Positions 63,565 through 64,000 of a stretch of 64,000 bases of DNA are shown in pieces. The translations under genes and the position numbers were made by a program. Source of the stretch: an uncultured Acetatifactor sp. (lineage in GTDB: Bacteria > Bacillota > Clostridia > Lachnospirales > Lachnospiraceae); assembly GCA_910586775.1 (NCBI GenBank), contig CAJUJN010000019.1:1-64000 (forward strand). Direction: 5' to 3'. Every line of letters begins with the position of its first letter. Position 1 is the first letter of the stretch. The notes under the pieces were generated by a model. The model was not told the origin of the DNA, ran no database searches, and saw only the letters and a list, made by a program, of their open reading frames with translations.

Positions 63565-64000
63565 ATGAAAACCTTATACATTGACTGCTCTATGGGCGCA
63601 GCAGGCGACATGCTGACAGCAGCCCTGTTGGAATTGTACCCGGAACCCGAAAAAATCGTAGGAGAGCTGAATGCCCTGGGTATCCCGGGCGTGCGCTTCG
63701 TAAAAGAATCTTCCGTCAAATGCGGCATTACGGGAACCCACATTTCTGTGACGGTGAACGGAGAAGAAGAAGAAGAAAGCCACGACCTGGAATTTCATAA
63801 TCATGACCATAATCACGAACATGCTCATGACAATGGGTACAAGCATTGCTACGACAATGAGCCGCATTATCACGAACACAGCCATGCTAATGAACACAAA
63901 CACAATCATGAACATAGCCATACACATAGTCACCACCACAGTAGTCTGCACGACATCGACCATATCGTGCGCCGCCACCTCACCCTCCCTCAGAAGGTAC
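63565..64000 (+). CDS. larC: Nickel insertase LarC, N-terminal part (cut by window end)
   Basis: The first 145 codons. LYIDCSMGAAGDMLTAALLELY is the LarC signature. The protein inserts nickel into the pincer ligand. Residues about 70-131 are extremely His-rich (HNHDHNHEHAHDN, HEHSHANEHKHNHEHSH), fitting metal storage or delivery. LarC is made through a programmed frameshift in some lactobacilli; the window stops before such a site could be seen. AGGAGG precedes the ATG. The segment is open to the last base, so the gene continues. Confidence 0.93.
   Translation, partial: MKTLYIDCSMGAAGDMLTAALLELYPEPEKIVGELNALGIPGVRFVKESSVKCGITGTHISVTVNGEEEEESHDLEFHNHDHNHEHAHDNGYKHCYDNEPHYHEHSHANEHKHNHEHSHTHSHHHSSLHDIDHIVRRHLTLPQKV

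Noticed and set aside
63574..63978. Minus-strand open frame rich in Met, Val and Ile
   Set aside because: It is the antisense of the His-rich part of larC (CAT/ATG codons), not a membrane protein gene.

Overview
The window looks like chromosomal DNA of a Gram-positive, anaerobic gut clostridium, most likely a Lachnospiraceae member. That placement is an inference from gene style: ribosome sites close to AGGAGG, moderate GC, a sugar ABC importer without its own ATPase, a GH4 alpha-galactosidase, a hisS-aspS pair and LarB/LarC/LarE genes. I recognise no species-specific marker. I saw no tRNA, rRNA, CRISPR array, phage module or transposase gene.

Layout. 0-3.6 kb: a double-HTH, TPR-like regulator tail-to-tail with a small secreted peptide gene, then a possible small gene and an Sfp-type phosphopantetheinyl transferase. 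3.6-7.7 kb: hisS-aspS (minus strand) and cutC. 8-10.3 kb: three plus-strand genes (a small membrane protein, a zinc-metalloprotease-like protein and a DUF975-type membrane protein). 10.5-14.6 kb: secA-prfB, where prfB needs a +1 ribosomal frameshift at an unusual UAA codon. 14.7-19.4 kb: a decayed YfhO-type gene fragment, then a YtrA-like regulator with an ABC ATPase and a very large permease. 19.7-26.8 kb: Nudix hydrolase, oligoendopeptidase F, an inositol-monophosphatase-like enzyme, a broken sortase-anchored serpin, glycerate kinase and a GNAT acetyltransferase. 27-30.2 kb: membrane and secreted proteins of unknown role, and an MFS-like protein with a 30-bp repeat array in a loop and a second array at its 3' end. 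30.4-35.4 kb: an alkyltransferase-like DNA-repair protein, a small coiled-coil protein and the glycolytic genes gap, pgk and tpiA with a MazG-like gene between the last two. 35.6-38.2 kb: PHP phosphatase, CDF metal exporter and YgjP-like metallopeptidase.

38.2-48.8 kb is the most unusual block. One minus-strand transcription unit encodes two paralogous lipoproteins (a propeller-like N-terminal region followed by a sugar-binding-protein region), two MalF/MalG-type permeases, a MacA/HlyD-like adaptor and a MacB-periplasmic-core-like membrane protein. Three of its five junctions are 11-26 bp gaps and two are short overlaps or a 77-bp gap. No ATPase is encoded in it. A 20-codon remnant of another sugar permease lies just downstream.

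48.8-64 kb: a PHP protein; an ATPase plus a giant FtsX-type permease with a long coiled coil; a 1052-residue fusion of two GT-C glycosyltransferase modules whose stop codon lies in a 40-bp tandem repeat; Ogt; a stand-alone ACT-domain protein; an AraC regulator divergent from a GH4 alpha-galactosidase; and the start of a lar operon (larE, larB, larC cut by the window edge) for the nickel-pincer cofactor of lactate racemase-type enzymes.

Starts were chosen by ribosome-binding site and family length, so several differ from the longest open frame. All functional names come from reading motifs; no database search was possible.
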